From contig NZ_CP010802.1 of assembly GCF_001278055.1 (NCBI RefSeq), positions 3,596,001 to 3,660,000 on the forward strand: a stretch of 64,000 bases of DNA, written 5' to 3'. Position 1 is the first letter of the stretch; every line of letters starts with the position of its first letter. The position numbers and the translations under genes were made by a program. Shown here one piece after another: positions 1 to 8,582 of this stretch. This stretch comes from Desulfuromonas soudanensis (GTDB lineage Bacteria; Desulfobacterota; Desulfuromonadia; Desulfuromonadales; WTL). The notes beneath the pieces were generated by a model. It ran no database searches. It was not told the origin of the DNA and saw only the letters and a list, made by a program, of their open reading frames with translations.

Positions 1-711
1 GCCGGTGATGAGGGGGGCCAGCTCCAGTCCGCTGCGGACGTAGAGGGCCCCCACCCCCTTGGGGCCGCCAATCTTGTGCGCCGACAAGGAGAGGAGGTCG
101 ACCCCGAGCTCCTCCACGTCGAGGGGGATCTTCCCAAGAGCCTGCACCGCATCGGTATGGAAGGGGACCTTCCGGCGGCGGGCGACGGCGGCCAGTTCCG
201 CCACCGGCTGGAGGGTCCCCGTTTCGTTGTTGGCCAGCATGATGCTCACCAGGGCCGTGTCGGGGCGCAGGGCCTCGGCCAGGGATTCGGGGCAGACGCG
301 CCCCTGGCCGTCGACGGGGAGGACCGTGACCTCGTACCCCTCCCGGCCCAGGCCGAGGCAGGTCTGCAGGACCGCCGGATGCTCGACGGCCGAGGTGATG
401 AGGTGGCGCCCCGGGCGGCAGGGGAGGATGCCGCGGATGGCGAGGTTGTCGGCCTCGGAGCCGCTCCCGGTGAAGAGGATGCGCCGGGCGGTGCAGTTGA
501 GCATCTGCGCCACCTGGCGCCGGGCGTTCTCGAGGGGCGTGCGGCTGGCGCGGCCGAGGGCGTGGATGCTCGACGGGTTCCCCCAGTTCTCCTTCAGGAA
601 GGGGAGCATGGCCTCGAGGACCTCGGAATCGACCGGAGTGGTGGCGTTGTGGTCGAGATAGACCCGCTGCACCGGCTCGGTGCCTGCGGCAGGATCCTTC
701 TCTTTCTCCAT
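1..711 (-). CDS. NifS-like cysteine desulfurase (partial; probable C-terminal domain of metallopterin ergothioneine synthase)
   Basis: PLP-dependent cysteine desulfurase, which takes sulfur from L-cysteine onto an enzyme persulfide. The family opening [11 protein letters not shown] lies near residue 19. Other visible motifs are [20 protein letters not shown] (the Asp that contacts the pyridine nitrogen) and [10 protein letters not shown] (the PLP lysine). The gene runs off the left edge, so the loop with the catalytic Cys is not seen. ATG 711 has a good ribosome site (GGGGAGGAG, 6 nt away), so separate translation is possible. However, the same frame is open upstream with no stop into the C-terminal part of the molybdopterin gene, so this may be the second half of one fused protein. 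With egtD upstream, I infer that it supplies sulfur for ergothioneine. A housekeeping IscS role cannot be excluded. Confidence 0.85.
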   Translation of the reverse strand, partial: MEKEKDPAAGTEPVQRVYLDHNATTPVDSEVLEAMLPFLKENWGNPSSIHALGRASRTPLENARRQVAQMLNCTARRILFTGSGSEADNLAIRGILPCRPGRHLITSAVEHPAVLQTCLGLGREGYEVTVLPVDGQGRVCPESLAEALRPDTALVSIMLANNETGTLQPVAELAAVARRRKVPFHTDAVQALGKIPLDVEELGVDLLSLSAHKIGGPKGVGALYVRSGLELAPLITG

Positions 712-767
712 GCCGGTCTCCTCCCCGGGGAGGGGTGCGGCGGCGCCCCTCGTCCCCAAAGCCCGGC

Positions 768-2774
768 TCACCTGGCAGAGGAGCGTCTTGTAGACGGGGA
801 ATCCGGAGATGGGGTCATAATGCTCCGGGTCGGTGAGGGCGTTGACGTTGGCCTGCTGCCAGGACTCGGGACCCAGGGGGCCGCCCCCGCCCATGGCGGC
901 GTCGACGGCGCCGCGGACGATATCTCCGGAGAGGCGGGCCCGCAGGCGCACGCGGCCGCGGAGCGTCTCGACCCACACCGGATCGCCGTCCCTGATCCCC
1001 CGCGGCGCAGCATCATCGGGGTGCAGGAGCACCTCGGGTTCGGGGTGAAACTCCCCGAGCCCCCGTACGCCGTGATGCTGGCTGCGGAAGTCGTAGGGGG
1101 TGCGGGTGCCGGAGTTGAAGACCAGGGGAGGCCGTCGGGGCGCAGCGACCCCTTTTGCCACTTCTTGTACTCTCTCATCACCGTCGGCACCCGCACCGAA
1201 CCGCCGGCCTGGCGCACCGCGGCGACGGTGAAGCCGGTCCCTTCGAGGGCCTTTTCGAGGATCTCCTCTTCGCTCTGCGGATAGAGATGGCCGTAGCCGA
1301 GACGCCGGGCGAGTTCGGCGAGGATGAGAAAGTCGTTGCGCGCCTCGCCGACGGGCTCGAGCATTTTCTCCCGGATCTTGAAGAGGGGGCCGTAGCGCAT
1401 GTAGGAGGTCGTCTCGAACTGGGTGGTGGCCGGCAGGACCAGGTCGGCATAGGCCGAATCGGCCGTGTGGTAGCGGTTGATGCAGACGGAGAAGTCGAGG
1501 GCCTCAAAGGTCCGGCGCCAGAGATCGGGGTCGGGCCAGGAGGTGATAATCGAGCCGCCGAGGACGATCAGGGCCCGGATTTTGTACGGATCCCCCTTGA
1601 GGACGGCGTCGGGGAGGGCGATGGCGTGCGATTCGCCGCGATAACGGCTGTAGACGGGGAAGCGCTCCCGCCCCAGGGCCTTGCGCAGGTCCGGATTGGC
1701 GATGAGGTGGCGGCGGTTCTGGGGGAAGGCGTTTTCCCTCATCCGGATGAGGAGCCCTCCGGGGACGTCGAGCTGGCCGGCGAGGGCCCAGAGGGTGAAG
1801 ACGGCGCGAATCGCCTGCACGCCGCTGTCCGAATACTCGAGGCCGGTGTACATGATCGGCGTGGCTCCCCGGGCCGAAGCGATCCGCCGGGCCGTGGCCC
1901 GGACCGTTTCGGCGGCCACGCCGGTGATCGTCTCGACCATCTCCGGGCGGTAGTGCCGGACGAGGTTTTTCAGCCCGTCGAATCCGACGGTCCAGTCGGC
2001 GACGAAGCGCTCGTCGTAGAGCTCCTCTTCGAGGAGGACCTGGATCATCCCGAGGGCGAGGGCGCCGTCGGTGCCGGGACGAACGGCGATCCATTCGGCG
2101 TCCGCCTCCTTCGCCGTGCCGTTGCGCCGCGGATCGATGGCGATGACTTCGGCGCCGCGCCGCCGCGCTTCGAGAATCTGCCGGTGCGCCAGAGGGGGGG
2201 AGTCGGTGGCCGGATTGGCCCCCCAGATGACGATCAGTTCGGCCTGCTCGATGTCGACGTCCATGGTGACGTACATCTCCCCCAGGGTGACGTGGGGGGC
2301 GATCATGGCAAAGGAGACGTAGCAGAGGGCGCCGACTCCGAGGGTGTTCGGCGAGCCGAAGGGGAAGAGGACGGAGGAGGCGGAGGAGACGGCGACCCCC
2401 TGCGGCTGGAAGAGATCGCACATGGCCATATCGAAGCTGCCGCGGCCGGTGTAGATGGCTGCCGCTTCGGCGCCGTAGGCCTCCTTGATCCCCTGCAGTT
2501 TGCCGACCAGCAGGTCGTAGGCCTCCTCCCAGGAGATGCGCTCGAAGGCGTGGGTTCCCTTGGGGCCGTTGCGGCGCAGGGGGAAGCGCAGCCGGTCAGG
2601 ATCGTGGACGATCTCGGGGGCGGAGCGTCCGATGCGGCACAGGATCCCCAGGGGATGGTCCGGCAGCGGCTCCACCGACTCCAGGGCCCCGTCGCGGAGC
2701 CGGGCGCGAATCCAGCACCCGGCCGGGCAGATGCCGCAGAGGCCGTCACGCTCCTCGATTCCCGTTTCGATCAT
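768..2774 (-). CDS. Molybdopterin oxidoreductase, frameshifted; Mo domain of probable metallopterin-dependent ergothioneine synthase
   Basis: DMSO-reductase-family molybdo/tungstopterin enzyme. N-terminal [4Fe-4S] cysteines are C13, C16, C20 and C46 (LCGICPAGC, then GILC). A Cys in GALCY is a likely metal ligand, and [12 protein letters not shown] is the cofactor-binding stretch. ATG 2774 follows AAGGAGAACCGC. After about residue 550 the ORF becomes low-complexity Pro/Ser/Arg text. One extra base at the G-run 1125-1128 would restore a clear molybdopterin dinucleotide-binding C-terminus ([13 protein letters not shown], then [19 protein letters not shown]), which continues in frame into the cysteine desulfurase. 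The Mo domain plus PLP desulfurase plus neighbouring egtD matches the metallopterin-dependent ergothioneine synthase described from Caldithrix abyssi (from memory). The frameshift may be a sequencing error or a real mutation. Confidence 0.8.
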   Translation of the reverse strand: MIETGIEERDGLCGICPAGCWIRARLRDGALESVEPLPDHPLGILCRIGRSAPEIVHDPDRLRFPLRRNGPKGTHAFERISWEEAYDLLVGKLQGIKEAYGAEAAAIYTGRGSFDMAMCDLFQPQGVAVSSASSVLFPFGSPNTLGVGALCYVSFAMIAPHVTLGEMYVTMDVDIEQAELIVIWGANPATDSPPLAHRQILEARRRGAEVIAIDPRRNGTAKEADAEWIAVRPGTDGALALGMIQVLLEEELYDERFVADWTVGFDGLKNLVRHYRPEMVETITGVAAETVRATARRIASARGATPIMYTGLEYSDSGVQAIRAVFTLWALAGQLDVPGGLLIRMRENAFPQNRRHLIANPDLRKALGRERFPVYSRYRGESHAIALPDAVLKGDPYKIRALIVLGGSIITSWPDPDLWRRTFEALDFSVCINRYHTADSAYADLVLPATTQFETTSYMRYGPLFKIREKMLEPVGEARNDFLILAELARRLGYGHLYPQSEEEILEKALEGTGFTVAAVRQAGGSVRVPTVMREYKKWQKGSLRPDGLPWSSTPAPAPPTTSAASITAYGGSGSFTPNPRCSCTPMMLRRGGSGTAIRCGSRRSAAACACGPASPEISSAAPSTPPWAGAAPWVPSPGSRPTSTPSPTRSIMTPSPDSPSTRRSSAR

Positions 2775-2782
2775 GCGGTTCT

Positions 2783-2810
2783 CCTTCTTCCTTCTTCCTT
2801 CTCCCTCTTC
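2783..2810. repeat. Pyrimidine heptad array between egtD and the Mo gene
   Basis: Four tandem heptads, CCTTCTT, CCTTCTT, CCTTCTC and CCTCTTC, fill almost the whole 36-nt gap between the egtD stop codon and the start of the next gene. Similar 7-bp arrays occur at 50363-50390 and 58172-58199. Slippage here would change the spacing between two probably co-transcribed genes. Confidence 0.7.
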
Positions 2811-3848
2811 CTACCCCTTTTCCAACAGCAAAAGAGCGAACCAGCGGCGCTCATCGGTGAAGAGACGCCGGAGCCGGAAGCCGACCGTTTCCATCTCGGG
2901 AAGAAGGGTTTCGATGCGGTACTTGCGACTGATCTCGGTGAGGATCTCTTCTCCGGCTTCGATCCGGAAGGAGCGCTGCAGAAGGGGGAGCTCGAGGGTC
3001 TGGGCGCGGAGGAACCGGGCATGAATTTCGATCTGCTCCTTCTCGGCGTCGAAACGGGCCACATGCTCGAGGCCGGAGGTGTCTATTTGACTCCCGAGTT
3101 CCCGGTTCATCCGCACGAAGAGGTTGCCTGTGAAGGCGGCGCTGACGCCGGCGGCGTCGTTGTAAGCCGCCTCCAGGAGCCCCTTGTCCTTGAGCAGGTC
3201 GACGCCGAGGAGGAAGTGGTCTCCGGGCCGCAGATGGTCGGCCACCCGGGTGAAGAAGTCCCTTGATTCCTCTTCGTTCATGTTGCCGACGGTGCTGCCG
3301 AGAAAGAGGGCCAGGATCGGGGAGACGTGGTCGAAGAGGGCAAAGGCCTCTTCAAAGGTGCCATGGAGGGCGATAACCCGGACGGCCGGATGAGCCCTGT
3401 TGATGGCGCAAATCGCTCCCCGCAGGGCGCTGTCGCTGACATCGACGGGGAGGTAAGAAACCTCCGGGCTCCACGCCTCGTAGGCAGAGAGGAGATAGTC
3501 GGTCTTCACCGAATAGCCGGAGCCGAATTCCACCAGGGTTGCAGGGCCGGTCAAGCGGCTGATGTCGACGGCGTAACGGGCGAGGAGGGAGGCTTCGGTG
3601 CGGGTGAGGTAGTATTCGGGCTGTCTGGTGATCTCCTCGTAGAGGCGGCTCCCCTCCTCGTCGTAGAGGAACCGGCAGTCGAGGGAGCGGGGGCGCCGCT
3701 CCAGCCCGGCGGCCACGGAGGCGGCGAATTCGAGGGCGGGATCTTTCCCCTGCGAAGAGGCCTGGAGGAGGACGCTGCGGGTTCCCTCCAGGGGGACCGG
3801 AAAACCCCGGGAGGGGGCGGTCTCTGGGATCCTCGGGTCAAAGAGCAT
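2811..3848 (-). CDS. egtD: L-histidine N-alpha-methyltransferase EgtD
   Basis: SAM-dependent methyltransferase that trimethylates histidine to hercynine, the precursor of ergothioneine. The 345-residue length is normal for EgtD. Family marks are FLYDEEGSRLYEEI and PEYYLTRTE (about residues 60-84), the SAM motif LVEFGSGYSVKT (105-116), FLGSTVGN and the C-terminal TEISRKY. ATG 3848 follows AAAGGAGCCCGCC, which is a better start than upstream codons. It lies 36 nt before the molybdopterin/desulfurase gene on the same strand, with a sigma70-like promoter upstream, so the two should form one operon. No EgtB, EgtC or EanB-like rhodanese gene is seen nearby, which fits an oxygen-independent last step by the metallopterin enzyme. 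Confidence 0.93.
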   Translation of the reverse strand: MLFDPRIPETAPSRGFPVPLEGTRSVLLQASSQGKDPALEFAASVAAGLERRPRSLDCRFLYDEEGSRLYEEITRQPEYYLTRTEASLLARYAVDISRLTGPATLVEFGSGYSVKTDYLLSAYEAWSPEVSYLPVDVSDSALRGAICAINRAHPAVRVIALHGTFEEAFALFDHVSPILALFLGSTVGNMNEEESRDFFTRVADHLRPGDHFLLGVDLLKDKGLLEAAYNDAAGVSAAFTGNLFVRMNRELGSQIDTSGLEHVARFDAEKEQIEIHARFLRAQTLELPLLQRSFRIEAGEEILTEISRKYRIETLLPEMETVGFRLRRLFTDERRWFALLLLEKG

Positions 3849-3905
3849 GGCGGGCTCCTTTGTTGACGGCCGAAATCCATGGGCCACTCTTGGCCCACCC
3901 TGATC

Positions 3906-3933
3906 AGTCTAGGATCTGTACCGGTCCTGTCAA
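3906..3933 (-). promoter_or_regulatory. Sigma70-like promoter for egtD
   Basis: On the minus strand, a perfect -35 TTGACA (933 to 928 end of the site) is followed by a 16-nt spacer and a -10 TAGACT. The expected transcript start is about 50 nt before the egtD ATG. Called from sequence match only. Confidence 0.5.
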
Positions 3934-4107
3934 GGGGATGGAGTCCCGGAGAAAAAAACCGGGAACCGCCCGGCCCCTCCTGCCGACGGAGTTCGCCTTG
4001 CGCGGACGGTTGAAGGGATTATAGTTAAAACTCCCGACAGGGAGAGGCTTCGGCGGTCAGGGCCGCCGGAAGGAAACGACCCCGAAGGTTCAAGGATCCA
4101 GGTCATC

Positions 4108-6669
4108 ATGGCGCAACGGAAATCGAAAGAGAAAGGGACCTGGTCAAAGGCCCTGATCGCTGCCGGGGTCTACCTCCTGGTCATGATCCTCACCGAACTT
4201 CTTGCCCATTGGATTCTCGCCTGGGAGCAGGCCGAATACATCGAATGGTTCCTCTTTCTCGGCACCGCGATCCTCCTGGCCGTCCTGATCCAGCGACGCA
4301 TCGCGGGGACCCAACACCGGAAACGCCGGCAGCGGGAAGTCAGCGAAGGACTTTCAACGGGCGGCGGCGCCGACTTCTTTCCCCGGCTGGCGGAAAGTCT
4401 CGCCCGGGTCCTCGAAGCAGAGTGCGCCTTCATCTGCGAACTCAAGGGGGACGCCGGAGAGAGAATACACTCCCTGGCCGTCTTCTGCCGCGGCCGCCGT
4501 TTCGGAGATTTCGAGGCTTCCTCCATCGGGACTCCCCTTGAACCGGTTCTCCGGGGAGGGCACACGACCGTTTTTTCCGGTGACCTGCGCCAATTCCTGA
4601 TCGACGCCCGGTTCCCCTCCGATTTGGCCGCCGAAAGTTTCCTCGCCACACCCCTCGTCGACGCCCACGGCCAGGTTATCGGCCTGCTGGCCGCCCTTGA
4701 CGACCGGTCGCTGGCCGGTCGCGAGAGGGCGGAGGAAATCCTCCCCCTCTTTGCCGCGCGGGCCGCCGGAGAACTGGAGCGCCTCCGGGCCGAGACGGCG
4801 TTGCGCCAGAGCCGGGACCGATTGCAGGCGATCATCACCAATGCCTTCGACGCCGTGGTCGAGATGGATGACAGGGGGGTGATCACCTCCTGGAACCCCC
4901 GGGCCGAGGAGATCTTCGGCTGGTCGCAGAGGGAGGCGGTGGGGCAAAAACCGTCCGAGACGATCCTCCCCCGAAGCTGTCGGGACGCCCACGAGGAGGG
5001 ACTGGGACATTTTCTCGCCACAGGGGAAGGACCGATCCCCAATCGGCCCATCGAACTGATGGCCCAGCACCGGGACGGCAGGGAAATCCCCATCGAGCTG
5101 ACCCTGACCCCCACCCCCTGGGAAGGCGGATTCACCTTTTGCGCCTTCATCCGCGACATCTCCGAGCGCCTGCACTCCGAGGAAGCGTTGCGGGAGAGCG
5201 AGGAGCGCTTCCGGGCCACCTTCAATCAGGCCGCCGTCGGCATCGGTCACGTCGATCCGACAGGGCGCTGGCTGAGAGTCAATCAGAAATACTGCGATAT
5301 CGTCGGCTACACGATGGAGGAGATGACGTCCATGGACGTCAGGGACATCACCCACCCCGATGATCTGGAGGCCACCATGACCGCCTTGGGGCGCCTCCTT
5401 GAGGGGACCCTCGCCGACTGTACCATGGAAAAACGCTACATTCGCAAGGACGGATCGACGGCCTGGGTCAACCTGACCGTCTCCAAGGTTTCCGATGCCG
5501 ACGGCAGGCCGAGATTTTTCGTCGGGGTCGTCGAGGAAATCAGCGCCCGCAAGGAGGTGGAACAGGCCCTGCGCTTCAGCCAGGCCCGGTACCAGGCCCT
5601 GTACCGCGACAATCCCACCATGATAACGACTCTCGATGCCGAGTGGACGATGCTCTCGGTCAACCCGGCCTGTGCAGGCCAGCTCGGCTACACCATCGAC
5701 GAACTGGAGGGGGAGTCGGTGCTGAAACTGTTCCATGGGGATGACCGGCCGGCGGTGGCCAGGCAGCTGCAGAACTGCCTGGAACATCCCGGCCGGGTTT
5801 TTCGCTGGCAGTTCCGCAAGATCCGCAAGGACGGCGGACTTCTCTGGGTAGATGAACTGGCCCAGACGGTCCAGGATCCCCGCGGCGACCTCAATGTCAT
5901 GGTCGTCTGCCAGGACATCACCGAGCGCCGGCGGGCCCAGGAGGAGATCGAGCGGTTGAACGCCGATCTGAAGCAGCGGGCGGCTGAACTCGAGGACGCC
6001 AACAGGGAACTGGAGGCCTTCAATTTCGCCGTGGCTCACGACCTGCGCAAACCCCTGACGACGATCATCGGCTACTGCCAGATCCTCCGCGACCTCTGCG
6101 CAGAGAGGCTCGACGAGGCCTGCAACACCTATCTCCGTGAAACCTACGAAGGGACCTGGCGCATGAACCGGCTCATCGACACCCTCCTCGATTTCTCCAG
6201 GGTTACCAGGCTCGAACCGCACCCAAAGGAGATCGACCTCTCGGCCCTGGCCCAGAGGGTGGCCGTAGAACTCAAGGGAGCGGAATCGCAGCGACGGGTG
6301 CGGTTTCAGATCGGCGAAGGAATCAGGGCAATTGGCGACGAGAGTCTGATGCAGTTGGTTCTGGAAAACCTCTTCGGCAACGCCTGGAAGTACACCGGGG
6401 GGCAAAAAGAAGCCTTCATCGAGTTCGGAGAGCTGACAGGTGAGGCTCCGGTCTATTTCGTGCGGGACAACGGCTCAGGATTTTCCATGGCCGATGCGGA
6501 CAGGCTCTTCATCCCCTTCCAGAGACTTCCGGGATCCGATGGGATCGAAGGGCACGGAGTCGGACTGGCCACCGTCGAGCGGATCATACGGCGCCATGGC
6601 GGGCGGATCTGGGCCGAAGCAGAACCGGGGCGGGGAGCGACCTTCTATTTTACCCTCGCCGCCGGTTGA
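4108..6669 (+). CDS. Membrane sensor histidine kinase with GAF and three PAS domains
   Basis: Sensor kinase of 853 residues. Two N-terminal membrane helices (about residues 12-34 and 44-63) are joined by a very short loop, so input is probably cytoplasmic or within the membrane. A GAF-like domain follows (about 90-235), then three PAS domains (about 245-360, 370-490 and 495-615). The HisKA segment contains FAVAHDLRKPLTTIIGY, where H is the phospho-acceptor. The ATPase domain shows NLFGNAWKYTGG (N box), VRDNGSGF (G1) and HGVGLATVERII (G2). The HisKA sequence resembles phytochrome-type kinases, but no bilin-binding site was identified. No response regulator gene adjoins it, so it is an orphan kinase with unknown partner and signal. 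Confidence 0.88.
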   Translation: MAQRKSKEKGTWSKALIAAGVYLLVMILTELLAHWILAWEQAEYIEWFLFLGTAILLAVLIQRRIAGTQHRKRRQREVSEGLSTGGGADFFPRLAESLARVLEAECAFICELKGDAGERIHSLAVFCRGRRFGDFEASSIGTPLEPVLRGGHTTVFSGDLRQFLIDARFPSDLAAESFLATPLVDAHGQVIGLLAALDDRSLAGRERAEEILPLFAARAAGELERLRAETALRQSRDRLQAIITNAFDAVVEMDDRGVITSWNPRAEEIFGWSQREAVGQKPSETILPRSCRDAHEEGLGHFLATGEGPIPNRPIELMAQHRDGREIPIELTLTPTPWEGGFTFCAFIRDISERLHSEEALRESEERFRATFNQAAVGIGHVDPTGRWLRVNQKYCDIVGYTMEEMTSMDVRDITHPDDLEATMTALGRLLEGTLADCTMEKRYIRKDGSTAWVNLTVSKVSDADGRPRFFVGVVEEISARKEVEQALRFSQARYQALYRDNPTMITTLDAEWTMLSVNPACAGQLGYTIDELEGESVLKLFHGDDRPAVARQLQNCLEHPGRVFRWQFRKIRKDGGLLWVDELAQTVQDPRGDLNVMVVCQDITERRRAQEEIERLNADLKQRAAELEDANRELEAFNFAVAHDLRKPLTTIIGYCQILRDLCAERLDEACNTYLRETYEGTWRMNRLIDTLLDFSRVTRLEPHPKEIDLSALAQRVAVELKGAESQRRVRFQIGEGIRAIGDESLMQLVLENLFGNAWKYTGGQKEAFIEFGELTGEAPVYFVRDNGSGFSMADADRLFIPFQRLPGSDGIEGHGVGLATVERIIRRHGGRIWAEAEPGRGATFYFTLAAG

Positions 6670-6720
6670 GGGGAGTGCGCCCCGTTGCCAGGGGCAGGTC
6701 TTTTTTGGCAACCATTACCT

Positions 6721-7386
6721 CTAGATAAGGCCGTCCGCGGCGAGGCGCTCCACCAGGGCCTTGACGATCCCGTCGATTTCCTCGGAGAGGGTGTCCATGG
6801 TCACCGTCCGGGAGAGTGCGCTCCAGACGGCCCCGCCGCCGGGAAAATCATAGAGGGTGGTCTCGAGGGAGGCGACCTTGTATTCCACCGTATAGGTGCG
6901 CACCTGGGTGTAGCTGCCGTAGTAGTCATGGTACCAGGAGTCGTAGCGGGGACGGTAGTGATAGGGGTAGCTGCGCCCGTAGGTGTAAAAGCGGTCGTAT
7001 TCCGGACCGTAGGCGTCGACATCGGTGACCTGCTCTTTTTCCCTGTCGATGCTGATGACCTTGGTGATGAGCACCGAGTCGACGCCGGCCCCCCGGGCCT
7101 TGGCCATGATTTCTTCTTCCTTCTCGACCTCATCGCCGCGGATCAGCTTGTATCCGGGAACGGCCCTGACGCCGTAGGTAGCCAGGGCCTCGGCGAAGGC
7201 ATTTTCAAACATCTTCCGCGTCGTTTCCTGTCCGGAGATGCCGATGACCAGAACCTGGTGGATGCGGCCGTGGAAATCGGTATCCTTCCAGGCTCCGGTC
7301 AATCTGGTGCTGGCCGGACAGGCCGTCAGGGTCAGCAGCAGAAGAATGAGGAGACGGTGAACATGGCGGCGGCAAAATCCTTTCAT
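6721..7386 (-). CDS. Putative lipoprotein, DUF4136-like
   Basis: Protein of 221 residues with a lipoprotein signal (hydrophobic LLILLLLTLTAC; predicted lipidated Cys in LTAC), so probably anchored in a periplasm-facing membrane. The centre is very rich in Tyr (residues about 125-165, DRFYTYGRSYPYHYRP). The overall plan, conserved strands with small-molecule-binding-like repeats, resembles the DUF4136/CsgG-N-like lipoproteins. ATG 7386 follows AGGAGGTCGATC. It is monocistronic, facing the kinase gene on the other strand. Function unknown. Confidence 0.7.
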   Translation of the reverse strand: MKGFCRRHVHRLLILLLLTLTACPASTRLTGAWKDTDFHGRIHQVLVIGISGQETTRKMFENAFAEALATYGVRAVPGYKLIRGDEVEKEEEIMAKARGAGVDSVLITKVISIDREKEQVTDVDAYGPEYDRFYTYGRSYPYHYRPRYDSWYHDYYGSYTQVRTYTVEYKVASLETTLYDFPGGGAVWSALSRTVTMDTLSEEIDGIVKALVERLAADGLI

Positions 7387-7530
7387 GATCGACCTCCTGT
7401 TGCGCGGCTCGCAGGCCGTCGGCAGAGAGTTTTTTTCTTCTCATTTCCATTTTAGACCAGAGTCCCGGGGAATCAACCCGATAGGCACCCCTGTTCCCGG
7501 CGAAAACACCCTTCCCGTCGTTACCGAAAC

Positions 7531-8367
7531 TCACGCCTCCAGAACCGTCCCCACCGAAGCGAAGAAAAACCGCCGCCCGTAGCGCTCCTGAAGCCTTCCC
7601 GCCCGTGGCAGGCCGGTGCAGTGGGAGACGCCGAGGCGTTCGATGGAAAAGCTGTCGAGGGCCTCGAGGGTGGCTTCGAAATCGGCGTCGCCGGCCGAGC
7701 CGAGGTGGGTGCCGCCGAGGACGGCGTAGATGCGGTCGCAGCCGGTCCTGGCCAGGGCATGGCGCAGGATGTTGATCAGCCCGGCGTGGGCGCAGCCGAG
7801 GAGGACGATCAGGCCCCGGTCGCTGTGGATAAAGAGGGAAAGATCGTCGCGGAAAGGGTCGGGGGAAAGGCGCTTGCCGTCGGGGGCGATGGCGATCATG
7901 CGCGGGTCGCCCCTTTCGAAATCGGTTGTGCGGGGGATTTCGCCGCTGAGATGGAGGCCGGGGGCGATCTCTGCGAACCCCGTTTCGAGGCGAAAACGGG
8001 CGCCGAGGGATTCGAGATGGGCGCGCCGGTAGGGGATGCCGATGTCGCGGGTGGAGTCGGCCCCCTCCCAGAGGCGATCAAGGAAGATCTCTGGGTGGGC
8101 GTGGACGTCGAGGGGACTGGTGATGCGCAGCAGCTCGGGGAGGCCGCCGACGTGGTCGTAGTGGCCGTGGCTCAGGACCACTCTCCGGACGCTGGAGAGA
8201 TCCTTGTGCAGGGCCCGGGCGTTCTGAGCCAGGCCGAGACCCTGGCCGGTATCGAAGAGGGTAGCGCCCTCGGACGTTTCGACGAGGCAGGCGAAGCCGT
8301 GCTCGCCGACGGCGGCGATGGGTCGACCCACGGTGTTGTCGCAGAGGATGGTCAGCTTGACGCGCAT
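7531..8367 (-). CDS. MBL-fold metallohydrolase
   Basis: Metallo-beta-lactamase-fold hydrolase of 278 residues. The metal motif is SHGHYDHVGG (HxHxDH). Further likely ligands are in GCAHAG and in the C-terminal GVSHCTG. The N-terminus (MRVKLTILCDNT, then LFDTGQG) matches proteins annotated as dihydropterin-ribofuranosyl-aminobenzene phosphate synthase-like. That name comes from archaeal methanopterin synthesis and should not be taken as the function here. ATG 8367 (AAGGAGTTGCCC before it) is chosen over an upstream ATG at 8502. Substrate unknown; no obvious operon partner. Confidence 0.82.
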   Translation of the reverse strand: MRVKLTILCDNTVGRPIAAVGEHGFACLVETSEGATLFDTGQGLGLAQNARALHKDLSSVRRVVLSHGHYDHVGGLPELLRITSPLDVHAHPEIFLDRLWEGADSTRDIGIPYRRAHLESLGARFRLETGFAEIAPGLHLSGEIPRTTDFERGDPRMIAIAPDGKRLSPDPFRDDLSLFIHSDRGLIVLLGCAHAGLINILRHALARTGCDRIYAVLGGTHLGSAGDADFEATLEALDSFSIERLGVSHCTGLPRAGRLQERYGRRFFFASVGTVLEA

Positions 8368-8464
8368 GGGCAACTCCTTCTGTCGGTGTTTGATTTCGAG
8401 CATACCCCAGACCCCGGCGGGCCGCACCCCTTTTTCCCTCCACTCCGGAGTAACAAACAAAACA

Positions 8465-8493
8465 TTGACAGGATCTAAGGACGCCATTATATT
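8465..8493 (+). promoter_or_regulatory. Sigma70 promoter for the TonB receptor operon
   Basis: Perfect -35 TTGACA, a 17-nt spacer and -10 TATATT. The predicted start near 8500 leaves a leader of about 80 nt before the receptor ATG. It also lies in the region upstream of the divergent MBL gene. Confidence 0.7.
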
Positions 8494-8582
8494 AGGAAAC
8501 ATTTTTCAAAATTTTTCCATGGCCCCCTTCGAAAAAGCGGCCAATAGACCCGGCTTCGTCGCCGGCAACCGGATACGACGAC

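Noticed and set aside
1155-3266. Very long plus-strand open frame opposite the molybdopterin and egtD genes
   Set aside because: It runs antisense to genes with clear motifs, its translation is Gly/Glu/Asp-rich without a domain, and high GC lengthens such shadow frames.
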